Source: Prauserella cavernicola
Lineage (GTDB): Bacteria; Actinomycetota; Actinomycetes; Mycobacteriales; Pseudonocardiaceae
Direction: 5' to 3'
Length of the DNA: 64,000 bases
Assembly: GCF_016595675.1 (NCBI RefSeq)
Contig: NZ_JAENJH010000002.1
Span: 1,116,001 to 1,180,000 of the forward strand
In this document: positions 42,456 to 50,536 of the stretch, piece after piece
Layout of the letters: each line of letters starts with the position of its first letter
How positions within the stretch are numbered: the stretch's first letter is position 1
Notes under the pieces: generated by a model
Databases searched by the model: none
What the model saw: the letters and a program-made list of their open reading frames with translations, nothing else
Told to the model about the DNA's origin: nothing
Position numbers and translations under genes: made by a program

Positions 42456-43042
42456 GCGACCTCGACCAGTACCAGCGGGCCGTGACCAAGCTCGACTCCG
42501 CCGCGGGGATCCCGGACTACGGCACGCCCGCCGAGCGATACCAGCTCGACGCCGCGCACGTTCACGCCACGCTCGCGGTCGCTGATCGGCTCGGCCAGCT
42601 CGTGGACCGGCTCGACGAGCTCGGCCGTCTGTTCGCCGCGAAGGTCGCCGACATCGACAGCGCGCCCTACCCGGAGGTGCAGCAGCCGGGGAAATGCGCC
42701 GCGCAGAAGCCGTCCGGATCGTTCGTCTGCTCGCGGTGGCGTGGGCACCTCGGCGACCACGTGGCCTACACCGAGCACGAGGAAGCCGCCTCGTGGTCGC
42801 GCACCTGGAACCCGGGTGACGACGAGCCGCCCGCCGACGTGCGGGTGCTCTACGACGAGGACAGCAAGACGAGCTGGGCCTGGCTCTACCGCACGACCAC
42901 CGGATGGGCCTGGGGCAACGAGGCAGAGCCGGGCGGTCAGGCGCAGCGGTGGACGGACGCAGCTGGTCACGCCGAGGCGCCGCTGCGCGACGTCACCGGT
43001 GTCGTCGCCGCCGCCGAGGCCGCGAGAGAAGCCACGTCGTGA
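42452..43042 (+). CDS. Phage protein of unknown function, 196 aa
   Basis: A 196-residue protein with an N-terminal helical part (LAVADRLGQLVDRLDELGRLF), two cysteines in KCAAQKPSGSFVCSRWRGH and a C-terminal Trp-rich part (TSWAWLYRTTTGWAWG). The middle Cys/His set could bind zinc. Not recognised. Confidence 0.55.
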   Translation: MSDLDQYQRAVTKLDSAAGIPDYGTPAERYQLDAAHVHATLAVADRLGQLVDRLDELGRLFAAKVADIDSAPYPEVQQPGKCAAQKPSGSFVCSRWRGHLGDHVAYTEHEEAASWSRTWNPGDDEPPADVRVLYDEDSKTSWAWLYRTTTGWAWGNEAEPGGQAQRWTDAAGHAEAPLRDVTGVVAAAEAAREATS

Positions 43043-43323
43043 CACCGCCCGCGGGGGTCGCCCTGGCTCCGTTCCGCGACACGTGCAAGTCGTGTCGCGC
43101 ACGGATCTTGTGGGCGACCACCCGCGAGGGCGAGCGCATGCCCGTCAACGCGGACCCGGCCAGCAACGGCAACGTCCTGCTCGTCGTGCAGGGCGCGCTG
43201 CTCGTCGCCGCCGTGCTCACCTCCGGCCAGGCGCGCATGTCCCGCGCCCGCCGCACCCGACTGCACCTCGCGCACTTCGCGACGTGCCCCAACGCCAATC
43301 ACCACAGAAGGAGAACCCGTTGA
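43039..43323 (+). CDS. Phage zinc-ribbon protein, 94 aa
   Basis: A small protein of a type common in actinophages. CKSCRARILWATTREGERMPV near the start and HFATCPNANHH near the end would hold one zinc. GTG 43039 overlaps the previous stop. Function unknown. Confidence 0.6.
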   Translation: MTPPAGVALAPFRDTCKSCRARILWATTREGERMPVNADPASNGNVLLVVQGALLVAAVLTSGQARMSRARRTRLHLAHFATCPNANHHRRRTR

Positions 43324-44021
43324 TCCGCATCGAAACCGTGCGGCTGGTGCAGCTACTCGGCGACCTCGCGCACACCGCCGCGTTCGGCAGCGGCGCCGCA
43401 TCCGAGGGCATCCTGCTGAACTCCGCCCGCGGCTACCTCGGCGAGGACGTCGGCGTGACCGACCTGCTCGTCGGCACCTCGACGAGCGGCGTCGCCATCG
43501 GCCACACCTACGTGCAGGCCTACGGCCTCATGGAACACCCGATGCTGTGGCCGCTGACCGACGTGCGCGCCGTCATCGCCGCGTTCAAACCGAAGGCCAC
43601 CAGCCACAAGGACCACGCCGTCGAGATCCGCCGCGACCTCAACGAGATCCGTGTCTGCGAGGACCCCGACCTCTTCGGTGACGGCCTGGCCCTGCGCTTC
43701 ACCGAAGGGCCGGCCGCGAAGTTCCCGCGCGTATTCACTGCGCTCGAGACACCCCCTGTCGTCGACGAGGACACCCCGTCGCTGCCGCGCCACGACTACA
43801 CCGCCGCTCGCCTGGCGCCGTTCCTGAAGGTCGCCAGGTCCCGGGGCGAGGCCGTTCAGCTCTACCGGTACCACCACACGCGGCGCGCGCTCGTGCAGAT
43901 CGGCCCGCACTACCGCGGAGTGATCACCCCGTTCGGCGGGTGGAACGACCAGCCGAACGAGGGTGCAGAGCCCAGCGCCGAAGTGCACGCCGCCGCGCTG
44001 CCCGTCGAGCACGGCGAGTAG
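43320..44021 (+). CDS. Phage protein, 233 aa, possibly clamp-like
   Basis: A TTG start (43320) is supported by AAGGAG seven bases upstream and a TTGA overlap with the previous gene. The 233-residue protein alternates strands and helices (ILLNSARGYLGEDV, DVRAVIAAFKPKA, GDGLALRFTEGPAAKFPRVFTAL). The look recalls DNA polymerase sliding clamps, but I cannot establish it from sequence alone. It lies between recombination and replication genes. Confidence 0.5.
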   Translation: MIRIETVRLVQLLGDLAHTAAFGSGAASEGILLNSARGYLGEDVGVTDLLVGTSTSGVAIGHTYVQAYGLMEHPMLWPLTDVRAVIAAFKPKATSHKDHAVEIRRDLNEIRVCEDPDLFGDGLALRFTEGPAAKFPRVFTALETPPVVDEDTPSLPRHDYTAARLAPFLKVARSRGEAVQLYRYHHTRRALVQIGPHYRGVITPFGGWNDQPNEGAEPSAEVHAAALPVEHGE

Positions 44022-44026
44022 AGGCC

Positions 44027-44293
44027 ATGCCCACACTCCCGGCGGTCCTCACCCCGCAGTTGCCCGTCGAGCCCGCGCCCGGCTCGGTGGTGATCGCCTC
44101 GACCGGCCACGCCTGGCAACGCCGTAGCGAGACCGATGAGCACCCGTGGCGGATCACCCCGCCCGATGTTCACCGGTGGTTCCCGGCGACCCCCTGCGGT
44201 CGCCCGCTGTCGTGGCCGCTGCTGCTCGCCGTTTCCGGTCCCGTGGTGCTCGTGCACGTGCCCGGCGCGACGGCGGCCGCCGAGATCCCGTAA
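44027..44293 (+). CDS. Small phage protein, 88 aa
   Basis: An 88-residue protein starting at ATG 44027, five bases after the previous stop. It has WRITPPDVHRWFPA and a hydrophobic end (PLLLAVSGPVVLVHV). It is followed by a strong hairpin. Not recognised. Confidence 0.5.
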   Translation: MPTLPAVLTPQLPVEPAPGSVVIASTGHAWQRRSETDEHPWRITPPDVHRWFPATPCGRPLSWPLLLAVSGPVVLVHVPGATAAAEIP

Positions 44294-44297
44294 GCCC

Positions 44298-44334
44298 GCT
44301 GGGCCGCCCCGAGGAGTGCGCGGGGCGGCCCAGC
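44298..44334 (+). terminator. Hairpin within the early operon
   Basis: GCTGGGCCGCCCC (44298-44310) pairs perfectly with GGGGCGGCCCAGC (44322-44334). There is no T-run. It separates two groups of early genes. Confidence 0.65.
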
Positions 44335-44358
44335 ACCCTGCCGACGAACGGAGCCCCG

Positions 44359-44640
44359 GTGAGCCTGCACGTCCACGGCTACGCCATACCGGACCGCCCC
44401 GCCGTGCGCGTCATGTCGCTGCAGGTCCTGCGCGGCATGTGCTGGCGCGGCGAGATGCCCGCCGAGGCGCTCGCACTCGTCGACCCCGCCGAGGTCGACC
44501 AGCTCATCTACCGGTTCTGGCTCACCGGCTGGTCTGACGTCGAGATCGCCACGCACACACGCATGTCCACCTACACGGCCGCGAGGATCCGAGACCGCCT
44601 CGGCCTCGCGGCGCACCCAGCACGAAAGGTGCCCGCCTGA
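44359..44640 (+). CDS. Phage helix-turn-helix protein, 93 aa
   Basis: A 93-residue protein whose C-terminal half (WSDVEIATHTRMSTYTAARIRDRLGLAAH) is a likely helix-turn-helix. It directly precedes the replication-type gene, sharing one base between stop and start. It may regulate or load replication genes. Confidence 0.55.
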   Translation: MSLHVHGYAIPDRPAVRVMSLQVLRGMCWRGEMPAEALALVDPAEVDQLIYRFWLTGWSDVEIATHTRMSTYTAARIRDRLGLAAHPARKVPA

Positions 44641-45473
44641 TGCCCTGGTTCAAGAGCGACGACTCGTTCTGGCGTCACCCCAAGGTCCGCAAACTCGGCC
44701 GGGACAAGCTGCCCGCCGTCGGACTGTGGGAGCTCGCCGGAACCTGGTGCGCCGACAACGTCGACACCAACGTCGCCGACGGGTTCGTGCCCGACGAACA
44801 GGTCACGTTGTGGGACCCGCGCCACCGCTACGCCAAGCGGCTCGTCGACGTCGGCCTGTGGAACCGAACCGAGGTCGACGGCGAGTCCGGCTACATGTTC
44901 CACGACTGGGCCGACTACCAGCCCACCCGCGCCACCGTCGAGGCCGAGCGCGAGGCGTGGCGGGAACGCAAGGCCGAGCAGCGCCGGAAACGAAAGACCG
45001 GAACGTCCACCGAAGTGTCCCCACGGGACACCAACGGAGACACCACAGTGGACTCACGCAAGACTCCACACGGGAGTCACAACACACCCGGTCCCGGTCC
45101 CGTTCCCGGTCCCGTCCCTTCCAATGGTCACCTTGGGGAGGGGCACTCACCTACCGAACGCGACGGCGAAACCCCCACCCCCTCGAAACCCCTCGACGGG
45201 CCACGACCGGCCGACCGCTGCGACCGCCACCTCGGCGACGACGACCCGCCACCCTGTCGGGCCTGCCGAGACGCACGCCTCACCGCGGAAGCCTGGGACA
45301 CCAGCGAAACCGAGCGCGCCGGGCAGGTCACCCGCGACATCGAAGCCGCCATCGCCGACCCTCGCATGCGCTGCGAACACGGCACCGACGGAGGCCTGCA
45401 CCTCCACCCGATCACCGGCAAGTCCGCCACGTGCGCACTCTGCCGCCTAACCCCGAAGCGCGAGGCCTCATGA
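44640..45473 (+). CDS. Probable phage replication protein
   Basis: A 277-residue protein of a layout common in actinophage replication modules. A folded N-terminus begins MPWFKSDDSFWRHPKVRKL and continues with LWELAGTWCADN and FHDWADYQPTR. A basic helix, a Gly-Pro repeat linker (GPGPVPGPVP) and a C-terminal Cys/His region (CDRHLGDDDPPPCRACRD, CALCR) follow. The N-terminus resembles replication initiators or organisers. Zinc binding at the end is likely. Confidence 0.55.
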   Translation: MPWFKSDDSFWRHPKVRKLGRDKLPAVGLWELAGTWCADNVDTNVADGFVPDEQVTLWDPRHRYAKRLVDVGLWNRTEVDGESGYMFHDWADYQPTRATVEAEREAWRERKAEQRRKRKTGTSTEVSPRDTNGDTTVDSRKTPHGSHNTPGPGPVPGPVPSNGHLGEGHSPTERDGETPTPSKPLDGPRPADRCDRHLGDDDPPPCRACRDARLTAEAWDTSETERAGQVTRDIEAAIADPRMRCEHGTDGGLHLHPITGKSATCALCRLTPKREAS

Positions 45474-45703
45474 CCACCGCGACCGACGTCCAGGCCCTGC
45501 ACGAATACGGCCTGACGTTCCACCAGACCGCCCCCTTGCGCCGGGCGGGCATCACCACCACCGAGCAGCTGGCCGAGCTCGTCGACGAGCACCGTGCCAC
45601 CCCGACCGGCTCGCAGCTGTCGGACGTGTCCGGCATGGGCGCCCAGCGCATCGCGGCCGTGTGCGCCGCTGCTGAGGCGTGGCGCGCGGCGAGACCGACG
45701 TGA
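45470..45703 (+). CDS. Small helix-hairpin-helix-like phage protein, 77 aa
   Basis: A 77-residue protein with AGITTTEQLAELV and LSDVSGMGAQRIAAVCAAAEAW, which resembles the C-terminal helix-hairpin-helix of RNA polymerase alpha subunits. It may bind DNA. ATG 45470 overlaps the previous stop. Confidence 0.55.
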   Translation: MTTATDVQALHEYGLTFHQTAPLRRAGITTTEQLAELVDEHRATPTGSQLSDVSGMGAQRIAAVCAAAEAWRAARPT

Positions 45704-45945
45704 CCGCCCGCAAGGCTCGCGGCCAGGCCCCGACCGGGATGGCGCCCGCCGCGCTGTTCTGGAACGGCCAGGCCGCCAACGCGGACAAGGCCGAGACCCG
45801 CGACAACCCGCGCCTACGCCACTGCCCGTGGCCACCCTGCGGAGCCGGACCCAACCAGCCCTGCACCGTCCAGGCCAGCCGCGGCCGCCGCAGACCCATG
45901 ACCGGCTACCACGACGCCCGCCAACCTCCCCGGGAGACACCGTGA
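45700..45945 (+). CDS. Phage zinc-finger protein, 81 aa
   Basis: An 81-residue protein with the actinophage zinc-finger pattern CPWPPCGAGPNQPC ... GYHDAR, with the last His as fourth ligand. GTG 45700 is preferred over GTG 45679 for its GTGA overlap. Confidence 0.6.
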   Translation: MTARKARGQAPTGMAPAALFWNGQAANADKAETRDNPRLRHCPWPPCGAGPNQPCTVQASRGRRRPMTGYHDARQPPRETP

Positions 45946-46436
45946 CCCTCACACCCACCGACCTCGAGCACGTGGCCGCGGTGAGCCCCGCCGTGTTCGT
46001 GCCCGGCATCCCGCGTCCCCAGGGCAGCAAGCGCGCCTTCCACCACAAGCAGAGCGGCAAGATCGTTCAGATGGAGGTGTCGCAGCACGTCAAGACCTGG
46101 CGCGGCGACATTCGGGACGCGCTCGTCGGCGCTGACCGGCCGCGCCTCGACGGCTCCGTCGACGTCGATCTGGTGTTCGTCATGCCGCGTCCGAAGTCGC
46201 ACTACCGCACCGGGCGCAACGCGCACCTGTTGCGCGACAACGCACCCGTCGCGCCGACCGGCAAGCCCGACATCGACAAGCTCGTGCGCGCCGTGCTCGA
46301 CGCCATCGGCAGCGCCGGGGTGTGGGGCGACGACTCGCAGGTCGTCGAGCTCCACGCCGTCAAGCGCTACGCCGGAGGCTCGGGCGCACAGGTCGAAGCC
46401 TCCGGCGTCCACATCACCATCCGCGCAGTGGCCTGA
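45942..46436 (+). CDS. rusA: RusA-like Holliday junction resolvase
   Basis: A 164-residue member of the RusA family, which cuts four-way DNA junctions formed in phage recombination or replication. The catalytic region GKPDIDKLVRAVLDAI (Asp110, Asp112) and GDDSQVVEL (Asp130, Asp131) is clear, as is VPGIPRPQGSKRAF near the start. It is the last gene of the first rightward early block. Confidence 0.88.
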   Translation: MTLTPTDLEHVAAVSPAVFVPGIPRPQGSKRAFHHKQSGKIVQMEVSQHVKTWRGDIRDALVGADRPRLDGSVDVDLVFVMPRPKSHYRTGRNAHLLRDNAPVAPTGKPDIDKLVRAVLDAIGSAGVWGDDSQVVELHAVKRYAGGSGAQVEASGVHITIRAVA

Positions 46437-46461
46437 CGTGAACGGCAGCAGCGCGGTGCCC

Positions 46462-46977
46462 CTACGGCTGGTCCTTGCGCGGCCGGCCGGGGCGGCGCGG
46501 ACGGTTCTTCGCGTAGTGCTCGGCGGCCGAGCGGAGCCAGTAGCCCGGCACGACCGGTGTCGGGAACCGGCTCGTCTTGCCCTGCTCGACCGTCTTCTTG
46601 CGTTCGGTCTCCAGTTCGTAGATGCGCTGCTTGGTGATCCCGCACAGCTCGGCGAACTCGGTCGCCGACACCATGGCCGGGATGGCCGCGGCCTCGATGC
46701 GCCGCTGGGTCTCGGCCTCGGACAACACCTCGGCGGACTCCCACGACAGCACCGTGAACCCGTGGTGGGCCATCGTCTGCTCGTAATTGTCGATGACGTC
46801 CTGCAGGATGCCGAATCCGTCGACGCTCTCGCTGGACACCACGCAGGAGACGCGGTTGTCCTGGATGCCGACCATCACCAGGTCCTCGCCCGCGATCTCG
46901 CGGCCGAGTTGCATGGTCTCGTGCTGGGAGGGCGCGCGATCAAGCGCGGCCGTCACCGTCAAACTCCACATCGTCAT
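46462..46977 (-). CDS. Phage DNA-binding regulator, leftward, 171 aa
   Basis: A 171-residue protein with an N-terminal alpha/beta part and a C-terminal helix-turn-helix (MVSATEFAELCGITKQRIYELE), followed by a basic AT-hook-like tail (RPRRPGRPRK). It is transcribed against its neighbours from its own promoter, so it could be expressed in the lysogen. ATG 46977 lies exactly where the transcript should begin. Confidence 0.6.
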   Translation of the reverse strand: MTMWSLTVTAALDRAPSQHETMQLGREIAGEDLVMVGIQDNRVSCVVSSESVDGFGILQDVIDNYEQTMAHHGFTVLSWESAEVLSEAETQRRIEAAAIPAMVSATEFAELCGITKQRIYELETERKKTVEQGKTSRFPTPVVPGYWLRSAAEHYAKNRPRRPGRPRKDQP

Positions 46978-46983
46978 GCTCCC

Positions 46984-47012
46984 ATAATGCGCTTGGACTT
47001 GACTTGATTCAA
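46984..47012 (-). promoter_or_regulatory. Leaderless promoter of the leftward regulator
   Basis: Reading leftward, TTGAAT (47012-47007) and CATTAT (46989-46984) are separated by 17 bases. The predicted start point coincides with ATG 46977, implying a leaderless message. TCAAGGATTA at 47009-47018 recurs at 47424-47433. Confidence 0.5.
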
Positions 47013-47042
47013 GGATTATCGAACGGCGGGTACCCTGGGCAA

Positions 47043-47077
47043 GCTGGCCGGGGGTGCTTCCTTCACCCCCGGCCAGC
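47043..47077 (-). terminator. Hairpin terminator of the small leftward gene
   Basis: GCTGGCCGGGGGTG (47043-47056) pairs perfectly with CACCCCCGGCCAGC (47064-47077), directly after the stop of the leftward gene at 47088. Confidence 0.75.
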
Positions 47078-47087
47078 CCTCACGCGA

Positions 47088-47366
47088 TCACCACCAGTCG
47101 AGTCGCGGTGTCTCGCCACCCTGCGCCCCGTCGGACGGTTCCGGCGGCCAAGGCCACTGCAGTCCGTACACGGCTATCAGCGAGAGCAGCAGAACGCCCA
47201 ATCGGCGCTCGTTACCCTGCTGGAGCAGGACGGTCGGGACCACCATCGACTTGAGCGATTCGCCGTCCCGCGTGGGCGGGTAGCAGGCGAGAGTGTTGGT
47301 GCCGCTGATGAGCAGCCAACCCTGATCGCGCATCGCGGTGATGATCGCCGTTCCCAGGTCTCCCAT
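47088..47366 (-). CDS. Small phage protein, leftward, 92 aa
   Basis: A 92-residue protein with an N-terminal helix, a central strand region (GWLLISGTNTLACYPPT, SLKSMVVPTVLLQQG) and a hydrophobic segment (LGVLLLSLIAVYGLQWPW). ATG 47366 has AGAGGAGG about six bases upstream. Like its leftward neighbour it may be expressed in the lysogen. Not recognised. Confidence 0.55.
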   Translation of the reverse strand: MGDLGTAIITAMRDQGWLLISGTNTLACYPPTRDGESLKSMVVPTVLLQQGNERRLGVLLLSLIAVYGLQWPWPPEPSDGAQGGETPRLDWW

Positions 47367-47443
47367 GTGTTCACCTCCTCTCTGAAGTTGTGCCATCAGT
47401 CTAGGGTGAAATACCCAGTAAAGTCAAGGATTAGTGAGGGAAG

Positions 47444-47725
47444 GTGAGCACCGCATGGGAAGGCGGAAGCACCCGCCGCTGGCGCAAGATCCGACTGTTC
47501 GTCCTCGACCGCGACAGGTGGATCTGTCAGCTGTGCCACCAGCCCATCGACCCGACCCGCAACGGACGACGCGACCCCAAGGCCCCGTCCGTCCATCACA
47601 CCCGAGGCAAGGTCAACGGCGACGACCCCGCGTACCTCGTCGCCGCACACCGCAAGTGCAATATGGACATCGGCGATCCCAGCGCACAGCCCGATCCTGA
47701 GCCCCGACCCGTGACAAGGTGGTGA
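47444..47725 (+). CDS. HNH endonuclease
   Basis: A 93-residue HNH nuclease. The zinc pairs are CQLC near residue 28 and HRKC near 68; the catalytic HH is in SVHHTRGKVNGD and the Asn in KCNMD. Free-standing HNH proteins near terminase genes often assist DNA packaging. GTG 47444 has GAGGGAAG directly upstream. It opens the second rightward block. Confidence 0.85.
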   Translation: MSTAWEGGSTRRWRKIRLFVLDRDRWICQLCHQPIDPTRNGRRDPKAPSVHHTRGKVNGDDPAYLVAAHRKCNMDIGDPSAQPDPEPRPVTRW

Positions 47726-47727
47726 CC

Positions 47728-48210
47728 ATGGCCGAACTGACTGAGTTCCTGCGCGCGCGGCTCGACGAGGACGAGAACTCAGCCCGGCTCTGCTCCTCCG
47801 CGGAATGGACGGGAGACCAGGACACCGGGGAGATCTACCGGGCCGATGACGATGCAGTGTGGGGCGGCACGGTTGCCGTCGTCCATGGGGAGCGCCTGCA
47901 GCACATCACTGGGACGTTGGGCTACTTCGAGGCGGTACACATCGCACGGCATGATCCCGCTGCCGTCCTGGATGACATCGAGTCCAAGCGGCGCATCCTC
48001 GACGAACACGCAGAGCTGTGGCGCGATATCGGCTGGCTCGCCGATGGTGATGAGGAGTACAGCGAACTGCCCGTGTGTGGGGTGTGCGTGCCGAAGCACT
48101 CGCATTTCAAAAGCCGGAGCGATGTGCCGAATGGTCCGTGTCGGACCGTTCGCCTGCTCGCTCTGCCGTACGCCTCCCACTCGGACTACCGCGAGGAGTG
48201 GCGGCCGTGA
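47728..48210 (+). CDS. DUF6221-like phage protein
   Basis: A 160-residue protein of a family common in actinophages and actinobacteria that I recall as DUF6221: an N-terminal helix (LTEFLRARLDEDE), RHDPAAVLDDIESKRRILDEHAE, then a C-terminal Cys/His-containing end (CGVCVPKHSHF). Function unknown. ATG 47728 has AAGGTGG nearby; GTG 47719 is an alternative. Confidence 0.65.
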   Translation: MAELTEFLRARLDEDENSARLCSSAEWTGDQDTGEIYRADDDAVWGGTVAVVHGERLQHITGTLGYFEAVHIARHDPAAVLDDIESKRRILDEHAELWRDIGWLADGDEEYSELPVCGVCVPKHSHFKSRSDVPNGPCRTVRLLALPYASHSDYREEWRP

Positions 48211-48395
48211 CCACCGAGATGACGTGGGAGTTTGACGTAGGCGTCACGACACACGAACTTCTCCAGCAGGGCGTCACCGTCGCACAGTGGGCACGCGTCG
48301 ACGTGGCCGCGTCGTCCTACCTCGAAGCTGCCCAGCTCGCCATCCAGATGGGCGGAGTCGTCGGCTACGCCACTGACTGCGTCTACGTGGAATGA
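48207..48395 (+). CDS. Small phage protein, 62 aa
   Basis: A 62-residue protein with TTHELLQQGVTVAQWARVDVAASSYLEAAQLAIQM and a C-terminal strand. GTG 48207 overlaps the DUF6221 stop. Not recognised. Confidence 0.5.
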   Translation: MTTEMTWEFDVGVTTHELLQQGVTVAQWARVDVAASSYLEAAQLAIQMGGVVGYATDCVYVE

Positions 48396-48404
48396 GGGAG
48401 CGAT

Positions 48405-48569
48405 ATGAAGAGTCAAGCCCGAAAGGCCGCTGACCTGCGCGAACAACAGTCCACAGTGGTCGAACCCCTGACCTGCGGTTTTTCCGAGGTCCCCGGCCGG
48501 CGGACACCCCGAGTCCCTATGTCCTCTCTCTCCCCGCATGTTTTGCACACCACGCGAGGTGCACGGTGA
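48405..48569 (+). CDS. Small phage protein, 54 aa
   Basis: A 54-residue basic protein (SQARKAADLREQQ at the start). ATG 48405 has AGGGAG upstream and the end overlaps the next gene by four bases (GTGA), the same coupling seen throughout the phage. This supports translation. Function unknown. Confidence 0.45.
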   Translation: MKSQARKAADLREQQSTVVEPLTCGFSEVPGRRTPRVPMSSLSPHVLHTTRGAR

Positions 48570-48919
48570 CCGCGGCGAAGCGCGCGCCGAGGGCCAAGTC
48601 CGCGGCGACGTCGAAGGCGGTCTACACCGCGGTGAACGCGACGCTGAAGGAACTCAAGCTCGAGGAGCAGGACAAGGCGGCCGCGTCGCTGACGCGGCGG
48701 CTGGCGAAGGCGATCGACCAGGAGACCAGCGGGCGCACGGTCGCCGAGCTGGGCCGCGCGATGCTCGCGGTGCTGGAGTCGCTCGGCGCGACGCCGGCCG
48801 CGCGCAAGGCGATCCTGCCGAAGGGAGGTGCGCCCCTTGACGACGGTGGTGGAAGCACCAAGAAGGCCAAGCTCATCGAACTCCGCGGAGACCACGCCGG
48901 ACGTACTGGGTCGGACTGA
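48566..48919 (+). CDS. Terminase small subunit (putative)
   Basis: A 117-residue protein directly before the large terminase. A basic Lys/Ala-rich N-terminus is followed by helices (VYTAVNATLKELKLEEQDKAAASLTRRLAKAI) and a second helical pair (LGRAMLAVLESLGATPAARKAIL), the pattern of small actinophage terminase subunits that recognise phage DNA. Its end overlaps the large subunit by 83 bases in another frame. Confidence 0.7.
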   Translation: MTAAKRAPRAKSAATSKAVYTAVNATLKELKLEEQDKAAASLTRRLAKAIDQETSGRTVAELGRAMLAVLESLGATPAARKAILPKGGAPLDDGGGSTKKAKLIELRGDHAGRTGSD

Positions 48920-50495
48920 ACCGCGGCTGTTCACGCCTCCACTGGTCACCGGCTCGCCTGGGCCGTGTGGCTGCGGGTGCGCGCTGACGCCGGCGACCTC
49001 CTACGGGTTCGCCGTCGACGAGTTCGCCCGCGACATCCTCGAGCAGCCGCTGGACCCATGGGAGCGGTGGCTGGTGATCCACGCGGGCGAGCTGCTGCCC
49101 GATGGGCGGCCGCGGTTCCGCAAGGTGCTGGTGATCGTCGCGCGGCAGAACGGCAAGACGCACGTTCTGGTGGTGCTGTCGCTGTACTGGCTGTTCGTGA
49201 TGCAGGTCGGGCTCGTGCTGGGCACCTCGACGAACCTCGACTACGCGCGCGAGTCGTGGGAGAAGGCCGTCGAGCTCGTCGAGTCCATCGAGGAGCTGGC
49301 CGAGGAGGTCCCCAAGGGCGGGATCCGCAAGGCCAACGGTGAGCAGACGTTGACGATCGCCCGGACGGTGAAGGGCAAGCGGCACAGGTCTCGCTACAAG
49401 ATCGCGGCCAGTAACAGGAAGGGCGGCCGGTCGCTCACCGTGCACAAGCTCATCCTCGACGAGCTGCGCGAGCACGACTCGTGGGCCGCCTGGAACGCTG
49501 CCTACAACGCGATGAACGCTGTACCCGACGCGCAGGCGTTCGGGATCACGAACAAGGGCGACGCCCGCGCCGTGGTGCTCAACTCCCTGCGTAAGGACGC
49601 CGTCGAGGTCAACGAGGTCACCGGCCGCGAGACGATGCGCGCCGACGGCGATCCCGAGCTGGGGCTGTTCGAGTGGAGCGCTCCGCAAGGCTCAGAGCCG
49701 GACGACCCGCATGCTCTGGCCCAGTCCAACCCGAATCTCGGCCGCCGCATCAGCCTGCGCTCGCTGCTCGCCGACGCGCGGCGCGCGAAGCGCAACGGCG
49801 GCGAGGAGCTGGCGCAGTACCTGACCGAGATCCTGTGCATGGACGTGCCGAACCTCAACCCGGCCATCAGTGCCGCGGGCTGGGCCGAAGGTCACGTGCC
49901 CGGCGACCTGTCCGAGTTGCGTGACCAACTGGCGCTGGTTGTCGACGTGTCGATGGACGAACAGCACGCCGCACTGCTCGCCGCCGCCCAGCTGCCCGAC
50001 GGCAGGGTGCGGATCGAGCCGGTGCACGCCTGGTCCGGGCCGACGGCGGTCAAGGACATGCGCGCCGAGGTCAAGGGCCTGGTCGCGCTCGTGCGGCCGC
50101 GCAAGCTGGGCTGGTTCCCGAACGGCCCGGCCGCCGTGGTCGCGGCGGATCTCGCCGAGGGCGAGGACTGGCCACCCGAGGACGTCGAGGTTGAGGCGAT
50201 CCGCCGGGACGTGCCCGCGGTGTGCATGGGCTTCGCTGAGCTGGTCAAGTCCGGGCAGGTCCTGCACTCCGACGACCCGATGCTCAACGCCCAGGCCGGT
50301 GGCGCCGAGAAGCTGCCGCGTGGCGACGCGTGGGTGTTCACCCGGCACGGCGCCGGCCATGTCAGCGGCATCTACGCCGCGGCCGGCGCGGTGCACCTGG
50401 CGCGCACGCTCCCGGTGCCGAAGCCACCGCCGAAACCGGTGATTTTGCGTGGACGCCGAACCAGTGACGCGTCAGACGGGAAATCGTCCGGCTAG
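48837..50495 (+). CDS. terL: Terminase large subunit
   Basis: A 552-residue packaging motor. The ATPase Walker A-like motif VARQNGKT is at about 101-108 and Walker B LILDELREH at about 206-213 (Asp208, Glu209). The nuclease domain begins at LVVDVSMDEQHAAL (Asp370). TTG 48837 is chosen because AAGGGAGG lies eight bases upstream; GTG 48828 overlaps that site. It cuts phage DNA and pumps it into the head through the portal. Confidence 0.92.
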   Translation: MTTVVEAPRRPSSSNSAETTPDVLGRTEPRLFTPPLVTGSPGPCGCGCALTPATSYGFAVDEFARDILEQPLDPWERWLVIHAGELLPDGRPRFRKVLVIVARQNGKTHVLVVLSLYWLFVMQVGLVLGTSTNLDYARESWEKAVELVESIEELAEEVPKGGIRKANGEQTLTIARTVKGKRHRSRYKIAASNRKGGRSLTVHKLILDELREHDSWAAWNAAYNAMNAVPDAQAFGITNKGDARAVVLNSLRKDAVEVNEVTGRETMRADGDPELGLFEWSAPQGSEPDDPHALAQSNPNLGRRISLRSLLADARRAKRNGGEELAQYLTEILCMDVPNLNPAISAAGWAEGHVPGDLSELRDQLALVVDVSMDEQHAALLAAAQLPDGRVRIEPVHAWSGPTAVKDMRAEVKGLVALVRPRKLGWFPNGPAAVVAADLAEGEDWPPEDVEVEAIRRDVPAVCMGFAELVKSGQVLHSDDPMLNAQAGGAEKLPRGDAWVFTRHGAGHVSGIYAAAGAVHLARTLPVPKPPPKPVILRGRRTSDASDGKSSG

Positions 50496-50536
50496 TTGAC
50501 AGATTGACCGAAAATCTTCCTGCTAGTCTCGGTCGT

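Noticed and set aside
45061-45120. Short-sequence repeat CCCGGTCCCG as an origin of replication
   Set aside because: The repeat encodes the Gly-Pro linker of the replication protein and has no flanking AT-rich stretch.
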